Positions 62,498-64,000 of a DNA stretch of 64,000 bases are shown in pieces (the first letter of the stretch is position 1; each line of letters begins with the position of its first letter). Source of the stretch: Clostridium swellfunianum (GTDB lineage Bacteria > Bacillota > Clostridia > Clostridiales > Clostridiaceae). The stretch spans positions 3,822,501-3,886,500 of the forward strand of contig NZ_JAMOFV010000006.1 of the NCBI RefSeq assembly GCF_023656515.1. Direction: 5' to 3'. A program made the position numbers and the translations under genes. A model generated the notes under the pieces. The model did no database searches, was not told the origin of the DNA, and was given only the letters and a program-made list of their open reading frames with translations.

Positions 62498-64000
62498 TTA
62501 GCCAAGTTCAATATTTTCGAATATACCTTTACCAAGAAGTATTATTAAGCTGCTAAATATTACATTATAAAGAATAAATACTGCGTTGGCTGTTATTTGT
62601 CCAGTAAGAGTATTATTTATCCCATTTAATATACCCCAAACAGCAACCCCAGGGGCAACTATAAGAAGTAAGAGAGCAAATCTTATAAGGGAAGTCAATA
62701 CTAAACTGTTAGTATTTCCAAAAACTCTTCTTGCAAGTACACCACCATATACAAACAGAGAACCTATAGAGGCAAATGCAATTATATTGAGGATTATAAG
62801 CAGCAAATTAGCTTTAAATAAAATTCCACTTATAATAAATATAATACACCCATCAATAAGATTTTTGATATTATCTACAACAGTAGAGTAAACAACTTTT
62901 TTGAAAGAATTGTCAGGTATTAAAAATATATAAGGATTTGATAGTTCCTGTTGCCACTTGCTTGCAAAGGTAAATATCATATGGAGATACATAGTAAAGC
63001 CTAGGATAACTCTCAAATCTTTAAATGGGAAGAACAAGCCAGCAGTAATTGCTACAATCGCATATAATAGAGAAGCAAAATTTATAAATCCAAAACCTGT
63101 CTTTTTATATTCAAGGATATGCCTCCAAAAGATTGCGGATGCTCCTTTGCCTTTTTGCTTATATTGAACTTTTCTTACTCTTGTTTTCTTAGAATTCTTT
63201 AAATATACCTTTTCACCTTTTCTAGCGGCGGTAAGTGTTGCTTCCTTTAGTTCGGTTGAGGCTAATACATCCTCGTAGAAGTCAAGCTTCAAGGAGTAAA
63301 GTATGTAAATACAAAGGGCAGCAAACAGAATCAATATAATTAAGTAAACTATAGTTATTGAACTTATACCTGTAATCCCAGCCATTATTATTTCTCTTGT
63401 CCAACCATAGACAGGGATATATCCAAACAAACTGTGACTTAAAAGGAACATTAGTGCTTTTCCAGGTGCCCTTAAGATATATAGGCTGTAAAAATAAAAC
63501 ACAACTACTGCTAGTAAAAGTACTTTAAATATCGTTTTAATTATTACTTTGCTATTTTCACTTTTGCTGCTGATAGAGTATAAAAGCATTTTTATAATTG
63601 AGTTTACAAGCAGCATAAGAAATAATCCGCCAAAGATAACAAAGATTGCATAAGGTTTTATATTTTTAAATCTAGTCAATTGTGGGGCTTGAAATAAAAC
63701 AAAGATTACTGCAATGAATGAATTATATATCTGCTTTATAAATCCATAAATTAAAACCTTCTGAGGACTAAAGGGAGCAGTAAATACTAAGTTTATGTCA
63801 GCACCTCTAAAGAAGTTTGCTCCATTGTTAACAGAACTCAGTAAGTCAGGTATAGAGAAAAGTAAAATAATAGCAGTAGCTATGCTAGAATACAAATCAG
63901 GATTTATTTCAGAAGTTGCAAGCCCAGTTTTCGATGACATAACTAGCGGGAATATAATGAGTGCTGTAAAAATAAGATATCCTATAAGCTTTCCGGGTTT
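62498..64000 (-). CDS. Putative ABC exporter membrane subunit (5' end outside window)
   Basis: The reading frame is open through the window edge: the 20 codons from 63941 to 64000 encode a hydrophobic helix in frame. The ATG at 63940 is therefore not the start. At least 500 residues are visible with many membrane helices and a short basic cytoplasmic loop (KGEKVYLKNSKKTRVRKVQYKQKGKG). It resembles the putative ABC exporter family (PF16962), usually encoded next to an ABC ATPase. The partner would be outside the window. Substrate unknown. Confidence 0.75.
   Translation of the reverse strand, partial: KPGKLIGYLIFTALIIFPLVMSSKTGLATSEINPDLYSSIATAIILLFSIPDLLSSVNNGANFFRGADINLVFTAPFSPQKVLIYGFIKQIYNSFIAVIFVLFQAPQLTRFKNIKPYAIFVIFGGLFLMLLVNSIIKMLLYSISSKSENSKVIIKTIFKVLLLAVVVFYFYSLYILRAPGKALMFLLSHSLFGYIPVYGWTREIIMAGITGISSITIVYLIILILFAALCIYILYSLKLDFYEDVLASTELKEATLTAARKGEKVYLKNSKKTRVRKVQYKQKGKGASAIFWRHILEYKKTGFGFINFASLLYAIVAITAGLFFPFKDLRVILGFTMYLHMIFTFASKWQQELSNPYIFLIPDNSFKKVVYSTVVDNIKNLIDGCIIFIISGILFKANLLLIILNIIAFASIGSLFVYGGVLARRVFGNTNSLVLTSLIRFALLLLIVAPGVAVWGILNGINNTLTGQITANAVFILYNVIFSSLIILLGKGIFENIELG

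Noticed and set aside
63938-63940. ATG as start of the ABC exporter subunit
   Set aside because: The frame stays open and hydrophobic to the window edge, so the true start is outside.

Overview
The window looks like a chromosomal segment of a low-GC, spore-former-type Firmicute, most likely Clostridium in the broad sense. The support is AT-rich DNA with purine-rich ribosome binding sites, rubrerythrin, a FabK/FabT-type fatty acid operon and a DAP-type MurE. The species cannot be named from sequence alone.

Layout. (1) 1-2127: the 3' part of a 23S rRNA gene, a 5S rRNA gene and the rrn terminator. (2) 2.5-6.8 kb: an EF-G paralogue, rubrerythrin (reverse), a small conserved protein and a ROK glucokinase. 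(3) 7.1-11.6 kb: two paralogous OPT-family oligopeptide transporters with a stand-alone PqqD-like protein between them. (4) 11.7-35.1 kb: an envelope-type operon encoding an exported 820-aa protein, an ABC ATPase and permease, a coiled-coil membrane protein, a MoxR ATPase, a DUF58 protein, a BatA-like VWA protein and a large double-VWA protein. It is interrupted twice, at 19.7-21.1 kb and 23.0-32.3 kb, by same-strand accessory genes: six GNAT acetyltransferases, two methyltransferases, NUDIX, a LigT-like phosphoesterase, an aminoglycoside-nucleotidyltransferase-like protein, a histidine phosphatase, an M50-type protease and small domain proteins. (5) 35.3-38.1 kb: CPBP protease, VanW and CinA. 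(6) 38.2-49.4 kb: a complete type II fatty acid synthesis operon (FabK-like, FabT, FabH, ACP, FabK, FabD, FabG, FabF, AccB, FabZ, AccC, AccD, AccA). Its single strong promoter overlaps three FabT-like operators. (7) 49.6-54 kb: an M24 aminopeptidase, a lipoprotein polysaccharide deacetylase, a c-di-GMP-I riboswitch with its own promoter and terminator, a RelA/SpoT-domain protein and a HAD phosphatase. (8) 54-64 kb: a small hydrophilic protein, a dicarboxylate/amino acid symporter, MurE, an AraC regulator, an unlisted 46-aa ORF coupled to PlsC, a MerR regulator, an AAA ATPase, an MFS transporter and an ABC-exporter membrane subunit that runs off the right edge.

Most notable non-coding observations. 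First, an intergenic element that carries the ribosome binding site occurs three times: before the ABC permease gene, before fabD and before accB. Second, the c-di-GMP-I riboswitch appears to control only a mini transcription unit of about 0.4 kb, closed by a second terminator. Third, the operator architectures upstream of the fab operon and the MerR gene are unusually clear. The most interesting protein-level context is the OPT / PqqD-like / OPT group, which has no radical-SAM maturase or peptide gene nearby.

All calls come from reading the sequence and its translations; no database search was run.
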